Assembly: GCA_902806575.1 (NCBI GenBank)
Contig: CADCXD010000009.1
Location: 1,054,001-1,118,000 of the forward strand
Length of the DNA: 64,000 bases
DNA from: Jackrogersella multiformis
Lineage: Eukaryota > Ascomycota > Sordariomycetes > Xylariales > Hypoxylaceae
Direction of reading: 5' to 3'
The position numbers were made by a program, and so were the translations under genes. Positions 1-11,785 of the stretch are shown here, in pieces. The notes beneath the pieces were generated by a model. It had not been told where the DNA came from. It worked only from the letters and a program-made list of their open reading frames with translations, and ran no database searches. Within the stretch, counting starts at the first letter, position 1; every line of letters starts with the position of its first letter.

Positions 1-1269
1 CCCTTCACTGGAGGCATAGATTGCTGGATTTCTCTTGATACGGTCTCAAGAGCTTCTCCGTCGCAAATATCCACCTTGAAAAGTCGCACCTCGATCTCCC
101 TATTGCGGAGCAGGCCAAGGCAAGACTTGGCCAACTCACTCTTCGCATCACCAGATCGTGATAGGAACGCAATATGCCTAACACCATTGGTTGCTAACAG
201 CTTAGCGATCTCAACGCCGAGACCACCAAGACCACCAGAAAGCACGTATGTTGCATCTTCACGTAGAGAGTCCCTCGTAGAACGAGGAGGTGGCGGGAGA
301 ACTAAAACGGACTTCGACACAGGTCGTCGGCAGTAGATCTGACCATCAGCACTGGTTGAGCCCAGGGCTGTAAAAGCAGCCGTGAGGTCAGAATAGTCAT
401 ATTCATGATCGCAGTCAGGGCTCCAGATCTTAAATTGCTCGGACATAAGCATCGGACAAACGAATGCCAACGCATCGCCGAGTCGCTGCGGCTGATGCTC
501 GATAAGATGTGGCATGTCCATTACCGTGTAGCTAAACGTCTTGCCAGTGACTTCGGCCTGATTTGCCACCATGTTCTTGTCAGGCTTGTGGGCGAAGCCT
601 ATGACACGGCCCCCTGAGAATTCATTAGCTAATCATGCATTTTGCCGGCTTCGAATCACAGGTACTTACCTTCTCCAACACATCTGATGTTCGAAGCTCG
701 ACTTTGTGCAGCTGGGTCGTAGATCACATCTACACCCATGTTCTGCGTCAGACTCATTATCTCGTCCACAAAAGTCTCTGCTCTTGGGTCAAGGATATGA
801 TTCTCCGGAAGTCGCCAGAAATGGCTGAGTATGCCACGCTGGTGGTTTGTCTCCGCGCTGGCAAATACCACGGCTCCGACAGACTTGGCAAGCCGAATTG
901 CAGCCTGGCCGAACAACCCCGCGCCAGCATGAACTAGGATAGTATCCCCTGCTTTGAGTTCACCAAGGCCATATCTGGCGATAGAAAAGCTCGTTGGCAA
1001 GAAAGGGTAACGAGGTCGGAACTCGTTGGGGACCTTGTATACAAGTCGATGATGACATCTCACATAGTCTCTCAGACCCCCGCGGGCAATTCCCACGACG
1101 TGGTCGCCCACAGTGATGTCCAGGACATCCTCGCCAACCTCTTCGACTATCCCGTGCACGTCAGTTCCTAGACGACCCTTTTGTGTTTTCCCCTGCAATA
1201 TTTCGTTATCAAATTCGCCAAGGGTGGTTGCTATGACCCTAACCTTCACCTCGTTAGGAGACACCGGGC
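1..1269 (-). other. Enoylreductase and start of ketoreductase domains of the PKS
   Basis: The ER runs from about residue 1600, with GTDVHGIVEEVG and the nucleotide-binding motif HAGAGLFGQAAIRLA near residue 1713. It is interrupted by intron 10 (669-614), which splits a Gly codon. After the ER, the KR opens with TYVLSGGLGGLGVEIAKLLA (GGLGGLG near 1925-1931) and reads through IAFLSRSG to MPPVKG at the window edge. The catalytic Ser, Tyr and Lys of KR and any ACP are not in the window. Confidence 0.88.
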
Positions 1270-4200
1270 GGTTGGCGTCTGGGTCATCATTCCAATATAG
1301 GCTTTCCGGATCACCTATCTTCCCTATCTCCAGCTTGAGCGGCCTCTCATGCGGAGCCGGCATAGCTTGCAGGACTGGCTCGGCTTGTGCGGAGCCACGC
1401 TCAATCACAGAATTAAGCGTCTCAACAGGGACTAATCTCGGAACCATGATCTGCCCTTCTCTCTCAACATACTCGATCTCAATTGGCTTCGTCGTTTTCG
1501 GTCCAAAGAAGGACTGCCTGAACAATTCTAGGATCTTCTGGGCAAACGAGGCTGTCGACGGCCAAGAGAAATCAGTATGCGTGTCGACATCGAATGACAC
1601 CAACTTCTTCGTAGGATACTCTGATTGTATGGTCCGGCCTAAAGCGTGGATCAGGCAAGATTGAGGATTCCTCGCCTCCAACTGCGAATCACGAGTGATC
1701 CAGAAGATGCCCTTCGATGCACCGACAACCTTGCGGAACGCGAGGAAATCCCGTTCCGTCCAGCTCCAAATCAGCGGTCGCCCGTCAGTCTCCAAGAAAG
1801 ACATGCAGAATTCCGGCAGCGGTTCGTTGGTGTCAATGCTGCCGAGCGTTCGGAACTGGCAATGGAGATGCTTCGCAAACTCTGCGGAGAGTCTAGCAAG
1901 ATCACCATCTACAACTTCTGGAATGAGGATCAGAACTTCGTTCGTCAGACCAACATGGTCATCATCGTCGCCGACAACTCCGCGTTCCTCCGACTCGGTA
2001 GAATCTTCCAGCCTTTCCCATATAATCTCAGAGCATAGATTGTGATGATTCGGAAGGAACGCATCTCCCTTACCCACCGGGTTAGGAGTTAAAGCAGTAA
2101 AGATCATGTCCTTAACCACTATGAGTGGGTGATTCCTATGATCGGACGTGCCCAGCCAGGAGTCGTCCGAAACAATAAACGATGCAGTTGCGTCGCGTAC
2201 TCCACGAGTGTCTGCCCGAGTATATGCGGAAAGCTGCCCGCCAGCCTTCGAGAGTGCATGAGACTCAGCCGATATGTAGAAACTTCCCAAGAAGGAGGGG
2301 ACCATCGGATCGCTACCAATGGCGAAAGCCGTCTGAAATACTGCGTCCAGAGTCGCTGGATGTACCATATGGGGGTATTCAAAATTTGCAGGCATTACTG
2401 ACTTCGTATCCGGAATACCGATGACACTGACGCAGACATTATCCCGCTTGTGGAGAGAACTAATGTTCTGGAACAACGGTCCATAATTCATGCCAATGAC
2501 ATCCAGAGTCTCGTACAGCTGTCTTGGGATAACCAACTCGTCGCAGCTGTTCTTCGCGTCGGAGTATGCCTGATAATGCCGACCGGCCTGGAGGAGCCTC
2601 TCCTTAAGAATCTGGTGCTCGGCCCTTGCTCCATCATCGGACCGACGGTGATGAATCGTAACAAGTCCATTGCCGTGTTCTTCCCACGGGGCATCAAGTT
2701 GTTTTGAGTATATAAAAAACTCAAAGGTTATCGACTCGACATTTGTGGCAGATGATCCAGCTGGCTGTTCGGCCTGCTTGTTCAAGTTTAGAGCATACTC
2801 CAGTCCGTGCGAAGTCCCTGGAATGATCATGGCCTTTTGGATCTTAAATTGGGTGATCTCGATACCCGAAAATTTCTCAAGCGCCACCTGCTTAGCCGCC
2901 TCAAGCACCATAGTCACCATACCAGCAGCAGGGTAGATCATGGTCTTTTGTACTTGGTGGTCTCGTATCCATGGATTCTCCGACAGGCGGAAGAAACCGC
3001 GCCATCGAGGCTGGAACGGGATCGAGTCAGCCGTTGGCCGTCCAATAAGGTCGTATCTACCATGAACCTGGAAGCGATTGGCTCGGGACAGATGCGACTC
3101 GTACCAATACACATTTTCATGGTTCCAGGGATACTTGGGCACATCGACGAGAAGTTTCGGTCGCTTTACTTGAATGTTTCTCATGACTACCCAGGGCATG
3201 GTGATATCACATCCATGGCCCCAGACCCTTCCAACCGCGTCGAGTGCAGTCACAGCTGCGTCTCTATTTCGGAGAAGCATAGAGGAGTAGGGTGGCCGTT
3301 GGCCAAGCTTCTCCTCGGCGTCGAGGATCTGCCTAATCGGACCCTGAAGTGTAGAATGAGGACTAACTTCCAGAATCATCGTCGGTTTCTCATCGCTTCT
3401 AGTGCTCAACATCTGATGCATAGCACCGGCAAAAAGAACCGGAGAGACCATGTTCCTTACCCAATATTCGGGGTTCAGTTCGTCCCAATTTATGACGCAT
3501 CCGGTGACTGACGAATACATCACGGAAGACCCGCTGCTAGAAGACAGATCTGCAGTCTCAGCTCCTAGATTGACATCTTCAAGCGTAACGAGTCTCCCCT
3601 CTGTGTGAGGATGTGGAATTACCCTTCGGTTCGGGTTTCTCGGCGCTATGTGGGCAATAGACCGGAGATAGTTCGCCTCACAGTGCTTCATGTGATGCGA
3701 ATGGTAAGCGATACTAACAACCAGGAGCCGGCAAAAGATTCCTGCGACTTCGAAAACTGCTTGAAGCTCTTGAATAGCATCTTTGTCGCCGGACAACGTC
3801 ACCGAGGTTGGACTGTTGACACAGGCTACTACCACTCTGGTATTACCGATTTCGTCAACGTACCTCTGTGCCTCAGAAGCTGGCAGACCAACCGCCAGCA
3901 TGCTGCCCGCCAGGGTTTCCTCGCCCTCTAGCGTCAGAAGAACTCCGGCGCAACGTCCCCGGTGAAAAGCCAGCTCCCAAGCGTCTTCACGTGAGAGGGC
4001 CCCTAGGGCATATGCCGCAGCAATCTCGCCAGAAGAATGGCCACAGACGGAGCTCGGACTGATACCAAAGTAGCTCATCAGCAGGTCGACGAGAGCCACC
4101 TGTACCACCGTGGTTGCTGGCTGGGAAATTTCTGGGGTGTTGACCCTAGACGAGTCTTCATCCTTGAGGAGTTCTGCAAGAAGGTCGAAGTGACAATCCA

Positions 4201-6694
4201 TGTGGGTTTGCAAGTATAAGGTTGCATCCATGATGGATTGCAAGAAAATATCGAAACCTAGGAGCTCTCTGCCCATGGCAAACCACTGGGCTCCTTGACC
4301 GCCGAACACAAAGGCCACTCTGGTGGCTCTCTCATCCTGGGCCCTGATTAACTCGCCGGATCGCAAACCAGCCAACTTCTGAATGAGTTCATCAGGAGAT
4401 TGCGCAGTGACTGACGCTCTCCATTGCAGTTTCGTCCGCCGGCAACCTAGCGTGTACGCAAGGTCTTCCATGATATTGCTACCCATGTTATCAACTCGCT
4501 CGCTCATGTAGGACGCGAAGTCCTTGAGTATCTGAGATAATACTTTCTGCTCATGTGCAGAGAAGACGAACAGATGGGTTCGCGAATCACGGCATGGTAT
4601 GTTTGTCCCTAGGACTAAGTTGACCTCCTCACGCATCGTGTCGTTGAGGGGAGCGGTGCCGGCCTCGTATGAATGCGGCTTCGAGGAGTTCAAACCCCCA
4701 GTAAGGACTGCCGTATTGTGATGTGCAACAAGCCCCCTTTGGGACATGTAATGAGCAGCATCATCCATGATGATATGTGCGTTGCTAAAACATTTTAAGT
4801 TAGTAAATAGGGTTTTTTTTTTTAACTCGTCCTTTTTTTCATAAAGAGTTTCAAAGGCAGCAAGAGCACTCCCACAACAGCAGCGATGACCTCTTGATCA
4901 CCAGTTACGGGTTCTCAGGGTGGGATGGAATAGGATGGTGATATAGGGGTTCGGAAGCTACTTACGTTCCTCTAAAACCAAAGCAGTTGATGCTCGCACG
5001 TCTGAGCCCTTCGACCGGCCATGAGGTGTTTTCAATTGGAACCTACCATGGCATGTTGTTAGTAGAGAACTGGATAGCTGGTAGATGTTATTTACTTGCC
5101 TTGACTTTCCAATCATTAAACTTGATAGCCGGGTTTCCGGGCAGCTCGAAATTCAGGTGCTTCGGAATCACACCGTTTTCGATCGCTAGGACTCCCTTGA
5201 TGAGTCCAGCAACTCCTGCGGCTCCCTCGAGGTGGCCAATGTTTGTTTTCGCGGATCCCTAGACAACATTAGATATTTCCGAAGCTACATCATGTAGAGT
5301 AGTACTTACAACGTAGATCGGATTACCCGAATCTCGCTGTCCACAAAATGCGTCCGAGATCGCCTTGAGCTCTCTGAAGTCACCGGCCTGCGTACCGGTG
5401 CCGTGACATTCGACGTAGGCCGTATCGAGGACGGGAAGACCAGCCTTGTTGTACACAGATTTGATATTGCGAAGCTGTGCTTCTGAACTGGGAAGCGTAA
5501 TTCCTATAATTGAAATTAGAGAAGTTGTTGTTATACGTAAAATAGGAGGATACTTACCAGGTGTACGTCCATCCTGGTTAACGCTCGATCCACGAATAAC
5601 TGCACGGATGTTGTCGTTATCACGGATAGCATCCTGGAGACGCTTCAAAACCACAATACCGATTCCTTCACCACGGCCGTAGCCATTGGCACGAGCATCG
5701 AAAGTGTAACACTTGCCATCCGGACTCAGAAAGTTCAAGGCCGTCATAGGCATCATGGTATTAGGTGTCAGGATCATACCCGCACCACCAGCAAGCCCCT
5801 AACCAAGTCAGCAGGTTATCACTACACGAGATGACAGAAGAGATGAAGAATATAATCAACTTACAATGTCGATCTCGCCGTTTCGAAGGCTCTGGCAAGC
5901 ATTATGCACACAGACTAGACTAGCACTGCAGCCAGTGTCGATAGTCATGCTTGGACCGTTGATGTCCAAGAAGTACGAAATGCGGTTTGACATAATTGCA
6001 ATGCCATTGCCGGTCGCCCCATACTTTGGCGAGTCGTCCGGATCTCGCAAGACTATCTGCTCGTAGTCTTGGAATTGTAAGCTAGAGCCAAGAAGAAGGG
6101 GGGGGGTGCTAGGGGTTGTCTATATTCACTTACCTTTCACAAAGGAGCCAACCCAAACTCCTGTATCACTCTTCTTAAGCACCGTACGGTCAATCCCAGC
6201 TAGGGCCACAGGTCAGCTTATATATGATTGGGGGAGTTAGTAAATGCCTTACCACTGTCCAAAGCCTCCACTGCAACCTCAAGGAGGAATCGCTGCTGTG
6301 GGTCGATGGCTCTAGCCTCATCGGCTGGGATGGAGAAGAACTGCAGCTGTCAGTAAGATATTGGTCAAATTAACAAGGGTTAAAACTTACCGAGCTGTCG
6401 AAAGCTCTCACATCTTCCTCCAAGAAGTGACCGGCCTTGAAGGGGATCTAATCCAAGGTTAATTTCCATTCAACCACGAACATAAGGGTGGACACTTACA
6501 CTTCCTTGGCGATTCCCACTCGGGTGGAAGTAGCTTGAAACATTCAAGCGACTCTTGGGGATCTCAGACCAAGCACTCTCTCCACGGCAGAACATCTGCC
6601 ACAATGCTGATGGCGAGGTGCCACTTCCGGGGAAGCGACAACCCATGCCAACAACTGCAATGGGTTCCATTGCGTCGGCGGTAGAGGCATCCAT
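1..6694 (-). CDS. Highly reducing type I polyketide synthase, 3' end cut by the window
   Basis: Iterative enzyme that would build a reduced polyketide from malonyl-CoA. I place 11 exons: 6694-6500, 6447-6391, 6340-6253, 6199-6134, 6067-5865, 5798-5558, 5503-5310, 5258-5100, 5042-4966, 4784-670 and 613-1. All join in frame, giving about 2002 residues before the window ends. Order: KS (residues about 8-430), AT (about 584-890), DH (about 1003-1320), a linker without methyltransferase motifs, ER (about 1600-1890), and KR start (about 1910 on). Catalytic residues of KS, AT and DH are present. The start ATG leads straight into the KS opening EPIAVVGMGCRFPG. Intron 8 is GC-AG. The remaining KR and any ACP would lie left of base 1. 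The product cannot be predicted. An MFS gene lies divergently upstream. Exon ends are by eye, supported by frame and KS family pattern. Confidence 0.95.
1270..2106 (-). other. DH-ER linker (structural-KR-like), no C-methyltransferase seen
   Basis: Residues about 1321-1600 join DH to ER. I see no SAM-binding motif of the LEVGAGTGG type, and the segment is shorter than a C-methyltransferase domain would need. Parts such as IFWITRDSQ and ALGRTIQSEYP resemble the region before ER in other fungal HR-PKSs, sometimes read as a structural, non-catalytic KR half. Reading it as a methyltransferase-less enzyme is an inference from absence. Confidence 0.7.
2107..3058 (-). other. Dehydratase domain of the PKS
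   Basis: Residues about 1003-1320. The double hot-dog DH has catalytic His1036 in IRDHQVQKTMIYPAAG and catalytic Asp1240 in HPATLDAVF. Both look intact, so dehydration after ketoreduction is expected. Confidence 0.88.
3397..4315 (-). other. Acyltransferase domain of the PKS
   Basis: Residues about 584-890. The domain opens with FVFGGQGAQW. The nucleophile is Ser677 in GHSSGEIAAAYALGALS, and a downstream AYHSHHM supplies the partner His. These match fungal malonyl-CoA-type AT domains of reducing PKSs. Boundaries are approximate. Confidence 0.9.
4784..6694 (-). other. Ketosynthase domain region of the PKS (exons 1-9 and start of exon 10)
   Basis: The KS is split over nine small exons separated by introns of 50-66 nt, plus a longer ninth intron of 181 nt (4965-4785) with a TACTAAC branch point. 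The expected triad is present: Cys182 in DTGCSASL, His317 in ECHGTGT and His357 in KTNIGHLEG. The domain closes with NCFGFRGTNAHIIMDD, which spans the exon 9/10 junction. The intron 2 acceptor was placed at CTGCAG so that FDSS joins FFSIP; the acceptor 6 nt earlier would add two residues. Confidence 0.92.
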
Positions 6695-7240
6695 TATGGA
6701 TACTCAAGGCCAGTGGCCAATACTTGGTTCAACGACCAAGATAGAGATGGGAAATAAAGTGAACTCCGTAGTGGAGGTTGGAAGGGGAGGGTTAAACTTA
6801 GAGAGTACCAAACCGATGGATGGGAAAGCCGACGAAGAGATAATGTAACTTGACTTAGTCGAGATGCAATATGACTGACTCAAGTCGAAGACAGGTCAGA
6901 AAGTTGTTTCGTGCGTAACGAAAGTAACTTAGGTATGACGCGTAGTCAACGTTGATGTGTCGGTGTTAGAAAGGATTAGTATGATGTCGCGAGATAAGAA
7001 GTGGAAAGTGGAAAGTGGAAAAGGAAATGGTTGTATGTAAGGTAAGGTTGTATGTAAGGAAAGGTTGTATGTGAGGTAAAGTGAAAAGTTGAGAGATGGT
7101 GTGAAGAGTGTGAAGGAAGAAATGAGAAAGTGGGAAGGGAAAAATTGGTAGATAATGCAAAAACGTTGTAGGGCAACAAAAAAAATTACAGTGCAAGTTA
7201 CCAGTCTTAGGGTACCAAATGTGTTTTTTTAACGCGTTTA
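6695..7240. promoter_or_regulatory. Upstream region of the PKS gene (candidate promoter and leader)
   Basis: No gene is visible. Just upstream of the PKS start the plus strand is strongly purine-rich between about 6996 and 7140, so the PKS sense strand carries a long CT-rich tract. Such tracts are common in fungal promoters and leaders. A 17-bp tandem repeat lies inside it. No TATA box or transcription start can be fixed by eye. Confidence 0.45.
7029..7079. repeat. 17-bp tandem repeat, three copies, upstream of the PKS
   Basis: Three adjacent copies at 7029-7045, 7046-7062 and 7063-7079 follow the pattern GGTTGTATGTRAGGWAA. They differ from each other at only two positions. They lie about 335-385 bp upstream of the PKS ATG. 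Confidence 0.9.
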
Positions 7241-8884
7241 CGTGACTGGAAGTATCTATACACGAATCCCGGTGGGCGACTATAGCGTGGTTAGAACGTG
7301 GGTAAACCACAGTATCATTAACTTAGTTGTCTCCTTAGTGGATGCGTTAGGGACAACGCGTTTGTACATAACGCGTTTAGCGACAACAACGAGAGGTATT
7401 AGTACGTCGTTAACCAACTTGCCTCGAAAGAAGTACATGGAAACAACACGACAGGGTATTATGCCACCTTAGAAACATATAGAACGTCAACGTACCTAAC
7501 CCACAACCAGGAGGAAAGGGGTACCGTGAATACCTACCTGTTACCGCAACCAGCCCAGCGAGCATAGCTGTAATTGGCACCTTTAACCACCAGAACTTAC
7601 CTGTATAATATCTACGTGGCAGCCCTGAAACTCCAGCTGAGTCGTCTAATACAGGTTGTCATGAATCCGCTTAATTACCTAGGAATGATACATTATTATC
7701 CTTATCTGTACGGTGTTGTCTACCTAGGTGGGCAAGTAAGAATTATAATATACAATACCTACTTATTCGGCCTTGTTTATTCACATTCGTTATACCAAAT
7801 TTAGACAAATATGTAATATTAATGAGAATATTCCTATGAAAGATTGGGGTAACCAATTATATAAGATACCTAACTTGAGCAGTGATTTCGCCATTCACAT
7901 ATGTGTTATTGGTGCTAGAGCCGTGTTATGATTCCCTACCTGTTCACAAATATCGCCAAGCATACGTAGTATCAATAATGTCTTTAACTAGCTATTTACT
8001 ACTTCTGGTCGTCTCTGATTGCCGGCGTGTAAGTGCTATCTTGAAAGGAAGTAGTGCCGGACGAGAACTTGGTCAGAAGTATTGCGGAGATTTGCGGGTA
8101 TTAACGATTATCAAGGCACATCGAGTCGGTATCTGTTATAAGTTAAACATCGAACATCAACTGCACGACCATGGATTATTCTGGCAACAACCTAGAAAAA
8201 GTTCATTGAATAATTCAGTCTGGGATTCTGTGCCAAGATAAGCACCCTACTACTGAGTTGTTCAAAAATGAGTCTCGAATATATCCGTAGTGTGGCTTGT
8301 CGTGTGGAAAAAGTATACAGATGCAATGATAGCTTCAAACCAGTAGTCAGCCACGGTCAGAACTAAATCTAGATAACTACATGTAGGTAGATAATACATA
8401 AATAATTATATATAAACAATTACTCCATATCCTAATTCTTTCCCTTGAGCATTAGCTGGTCTTTGTCTTCTAGCATAGTCAGGCAGCTTAAAATCCTAAT
8501 AATTATATTTTACCTGCTATCTTTATGAAATGTCGTGATTGCCGTGAAGCTGCCGTACATGTGCCATTAAGCATGGCTCTCAAGCTAATGGATCCCCTTG
8601 ATAACAACCCAAGCCATTAGCGTCAAAAAGTTATGGGGAAAAAGATGCGGCTCTATCTCTCGGGAGGGTCCTTGTACTCCCATGGTTGCAGGCATAGCAC
8701 GGGCCAGCCGGAGGGGAATATTGTACGGGAACGGAAACGGAAACGTAAGTACATACAGTGCCAGGTACCTATAATAGATGAAATGTCGACGACAGTAGAG
8801 AAGGTCTCTAATCGCCCACTGTATTACACAAAAGGATCGAGGTTAAACCCGTGCCCGACAGCTTAAAAAAACTTCACGATACCT

Positions 8885-9930
8885 ACCCGGGTACCTAGGT
8901 AGTAAGAAGAGCAGGCAAGATGCATGGATTTAGTAGATATCCGCACCTACCTACCAGGTACCTAGGTAGGTACGGATACCCGAGCAATCGGGAACCGTCT
9001 CTTATTTAAATAGGTAAGTACCTAAGTATGTATACCCGCAGACCCGTACATCCATATCACGCGTCAAACTGTAAAACTATAAAATTGTAAAATTGTAAAA
9101 CTATAAGGCTAATTAGTGCCATAAGCAAATACCGTTCTAACTGCGGCCGGTTAAAATAACACGATAGGTTACCGATGCTAGAGAGTAGCTCCACCGGATT
9201 CGCCGCAAGTAACAATCCCTGCACACGTGCAATGAAAATTCGATGGTACCGGTAGCTGGGTAATGTAGGTACCTAGGTATATAGATCGTGCATCAATGGG
9301 ACCCGCTGTACGCCTACATTAGCATTGTACCTACATAGATAGTTATTAGCGTACATATACGTAGGTACTTACCTGTTAGGGCCGTGGGAAATGTAGAACC
9401 ATAACCTTGAGATCTACGATCTAACAGATCTAATAAATTTAACAAATGGCCGGCAAACTGTAACTTCGAACGTTTGCTACAGAGATAAGAACACCGAGAA
9501 CAGGGTTGTTCATGGGAACTAGTGTCGTAATAAGAATTACGCATGCCATGTTGGAATTTGTGCATGACTCACGAGTACCTACCTAGGTACATGTAGATTA
9601 GATCTCCTAGGTACCTATCTGTAGTTTATGCACCTATCTATATTTAGAGAAAAAGATAAGGGGTAATGAGGTACCTATACCAGTGTACCTAGGTACATTG
9701 GTACTAGGTAGTTAAAAGCCTACCTAGGTGTATAAGGTACCCATGCTGCCATGATATACACTAATGTGGTACCCTAGGTAGATTAGGCGGATAAGATATA
9801 GAATAGTGTTATCGATAACCATATTTCGAGTGCATAAATATCTAGGTACCTAGGTACTTTACCAACCTTGGTTCCTTCATCCCACTAACCACTAACCTTT
9901 AGGTAGGTACCTAGGTAGGTAGGTAGACTT
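8885..9930. repeat. Cluster of CCTAGG-centred palindromes
   Basis: TACCTAGGTA-like palindromes recur about a dozen times here, for example near 8893, 8961, 9269, 9580, 9607, 9688, 9722, 9773, 9846 and 9909, often extended by GTAGGTAGG runs. More copies lie at 7677, 7731, 10518, 10748, 11302, 14344 and 14859. They are scattered rather than evenly spaced and occur only outside genes. This looks like a genome-wide short-repeat habit of this fungus more than a local operator, but that is inference. Confidence 0.75.
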
Positions 9931-10128
9931 CATCACCTTCTCAACAACATACCTGCTACCTACACCTAAGCTACCACTACATGGGAACCCTCTCATAATT
10001 CGATTTGCAAGTCGTCAGGCAATATGAGAAAGCATCGGCCGATAGTTTTGACAAAAGCCTCCTACCCACCTAGAGTCTAGACACGGCGGGCACTTCCTAC
10101 ACGGTTACCAAGTCTCGGACTCTATCTA

Positions 10129-10152
10129 GGTCCTTTGGTCCTTTGGTCCTTT
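10129..10152. repeat. 8-bp tandem repeat, three copies
   Basis: GGTCCTTT occurs three times in a row in the PKS-MFS intergenic region. A simple tandem repeat with no evident role. Confidence 0.85.
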
Positions 10153-11470
10153 TTGCCATTTCCCCTCTCAGAGATCACCTCCTGGAATGGTGTTAGCGAG
10201 ACAAACAAGTTGAGGAAGCCCTAACTAGCGGATGCTCACAGCCTGTCTCTCGGTGGCCAAGCTCGCCAATCAATGCTATAGTTGCACAGACGGGACTCGA
10301 CATGATCTTTCTATCTCGGGGCGCTTGTCGCTCTCATTTCTAGCTATCAAACTGCTGCAGCTATGGACAGCCCCATGGACGCCAGGCTTATCCAATTACA
10401 TTCTACACTGCACATAGCTTCCGCTGGATTCACCCAGAAGGAAAACTCCCCCGCCAGGGAAGGGAGGGGATACATCAAGAGCTGTCTATACTCCGAATAG
10501 GTATCTGGCATACCTACCTAGGTACCTTAGGTAGGTAGATGACATGCTTTATTCCATGGCTCGCCCAGGTAGTTACAGCGTCGATCATGTCTTATTCGCA
10601 AGTCATACAGATACCGAGTGCTGAGCTAGCTAGGTTAAGGACTTCTGAGGTTGGATTGTTCATGAACAGTACGACACGGATCAAAAAGCTTCAGCCGGAT
10701 AGGTAAGGGTATAATCTCCTTGCTGCCGTTCCGCGCCTGTCTTACCTACCTAGGTTGGTACAGGTACCTTGCACAACTAACACCCGTCGCTCGCTCGCCG
10801 TCTTCCCATATTACTTAGACAAATATACATAACAATGCTACCTATCTAGGACCTGGGTAGGTAGACCGGCATATTGCTCAGCCCCGTCAACTTGGTGTTC
10901 GGTCAATGATCTGTAGAGGGGCCGATGCCGTTTCTCGTCAAAGTAGCATTGCCTGATTACAATGATTCGGCTGCCTGCTGTTGTCCGTCTTCCCCTTTTA
11001 GTCTTACTGATATATTGCTTGTTGTCTCAGTCCGAGTCGTTTCTGAATATTAGGTCATACCTAATTAGAAAGTGGCCGAGTACATCAAAGCAGAAAGAAA
11101 GCCAATGGCTTCCAATATGCTTAGGATAATTAACCTAATTCAAACGCATTAGGGTGGAGCGGAATGGAAGGGGTAGGCGCCAGTATGGATGCGTACATAA
11201 CAGAAGGGACGCATACGCATACGCGGACGCGGATGCAAACTTACATCATGGAGTAACAAACTGTACCTACCTGTGACTCTCTGCAAACTAACTAGGTATC
11301 TACCTAGGTAAGGTATATTTAGGTAAGCTTACCTGACACTGCCGAAATTGTCAGCTATCCATGGATCCATCCATCTAGTATTTGACTGCACCTGACAATT
11401 AGTACAGCTAGGTCAGGTCTTGGTAGTAAGGTAGGAGAGGTAGGAGGTAGGTGCACGACCACTTACATAC

Positions 11471-11491
11471 TATTACTACTACTACTACTAC
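11471..11491. repeat. (TAC)n microsatellite
   Basis: About seven ACT/TAC units about 300 bp upstream of the MFS start codon, followed by a T/C-rich stretch. Confidence 0.85.
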
Positions 11492-11785
11492 GACCTTTGT
11501 TTTCTTCTTTTTCCAGCTTCGGCCGGGAATTACAACGCTGCCTTCCTTGCTTGTTGTTCCAACACAACGGGGTTTGATACAGCAAATATCAAAACAAGAG
11601 TCTGCGCAGACAGTCCTCTCGCCTAATGGTGTATTGAATTTCCTGCCTTACAGAAACGGAACTTATAAATCTCCTCTGTCAAACCACCATCCCGTTCCTC
11701 TTGAACACTTCTGACCCACCTGCCACTTACCACTTACTACCTACCTTTAGCTGTTTGTTCTGTTGGCTATCCCACCGCCTTCGCG

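Larger units (their letters stand above)
7241..11785. other. Long intergenic region between PKS and MFS genes
   Basis: I can support no gene in these 4.5 kb. Open frames of 60-119 codons occur, but none has a recognisable domain, intron pattern or coding bias. The main content is many short palindromes built on CCTAGG and the TAGG/CCTA tetranucleotide, a few microsatellites, and 5' sequence of the MFS gene at the right end. Any pathway-regulator binding sites for the divergent pair would lie here. Confidence 0.6.

Noticed and set aside
1270..2106. Possible C-methyltransferase domain between DH and ER
   Set aside because: No SAM-binding glycine motif and too little sequence for the domain; read instead as linker or structural KR.
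656..4219. Many plus-strand open frames of 60-234 codons opposite the PKS
   Set aside because: They lie antisense to a well-supported PKS exon with intact domains and show no domain of their own.
7029..7079. CRISPR-like array
   Set aside because: Units are adjacent without spacers and the genome is eukaryotic.
7882..8241. 119-codon plus-strand frame in the PKS-MFS intergenic region
   Set aside because: No recognisable domain, no intron signals, composition like the surrounding non-coding DNA.
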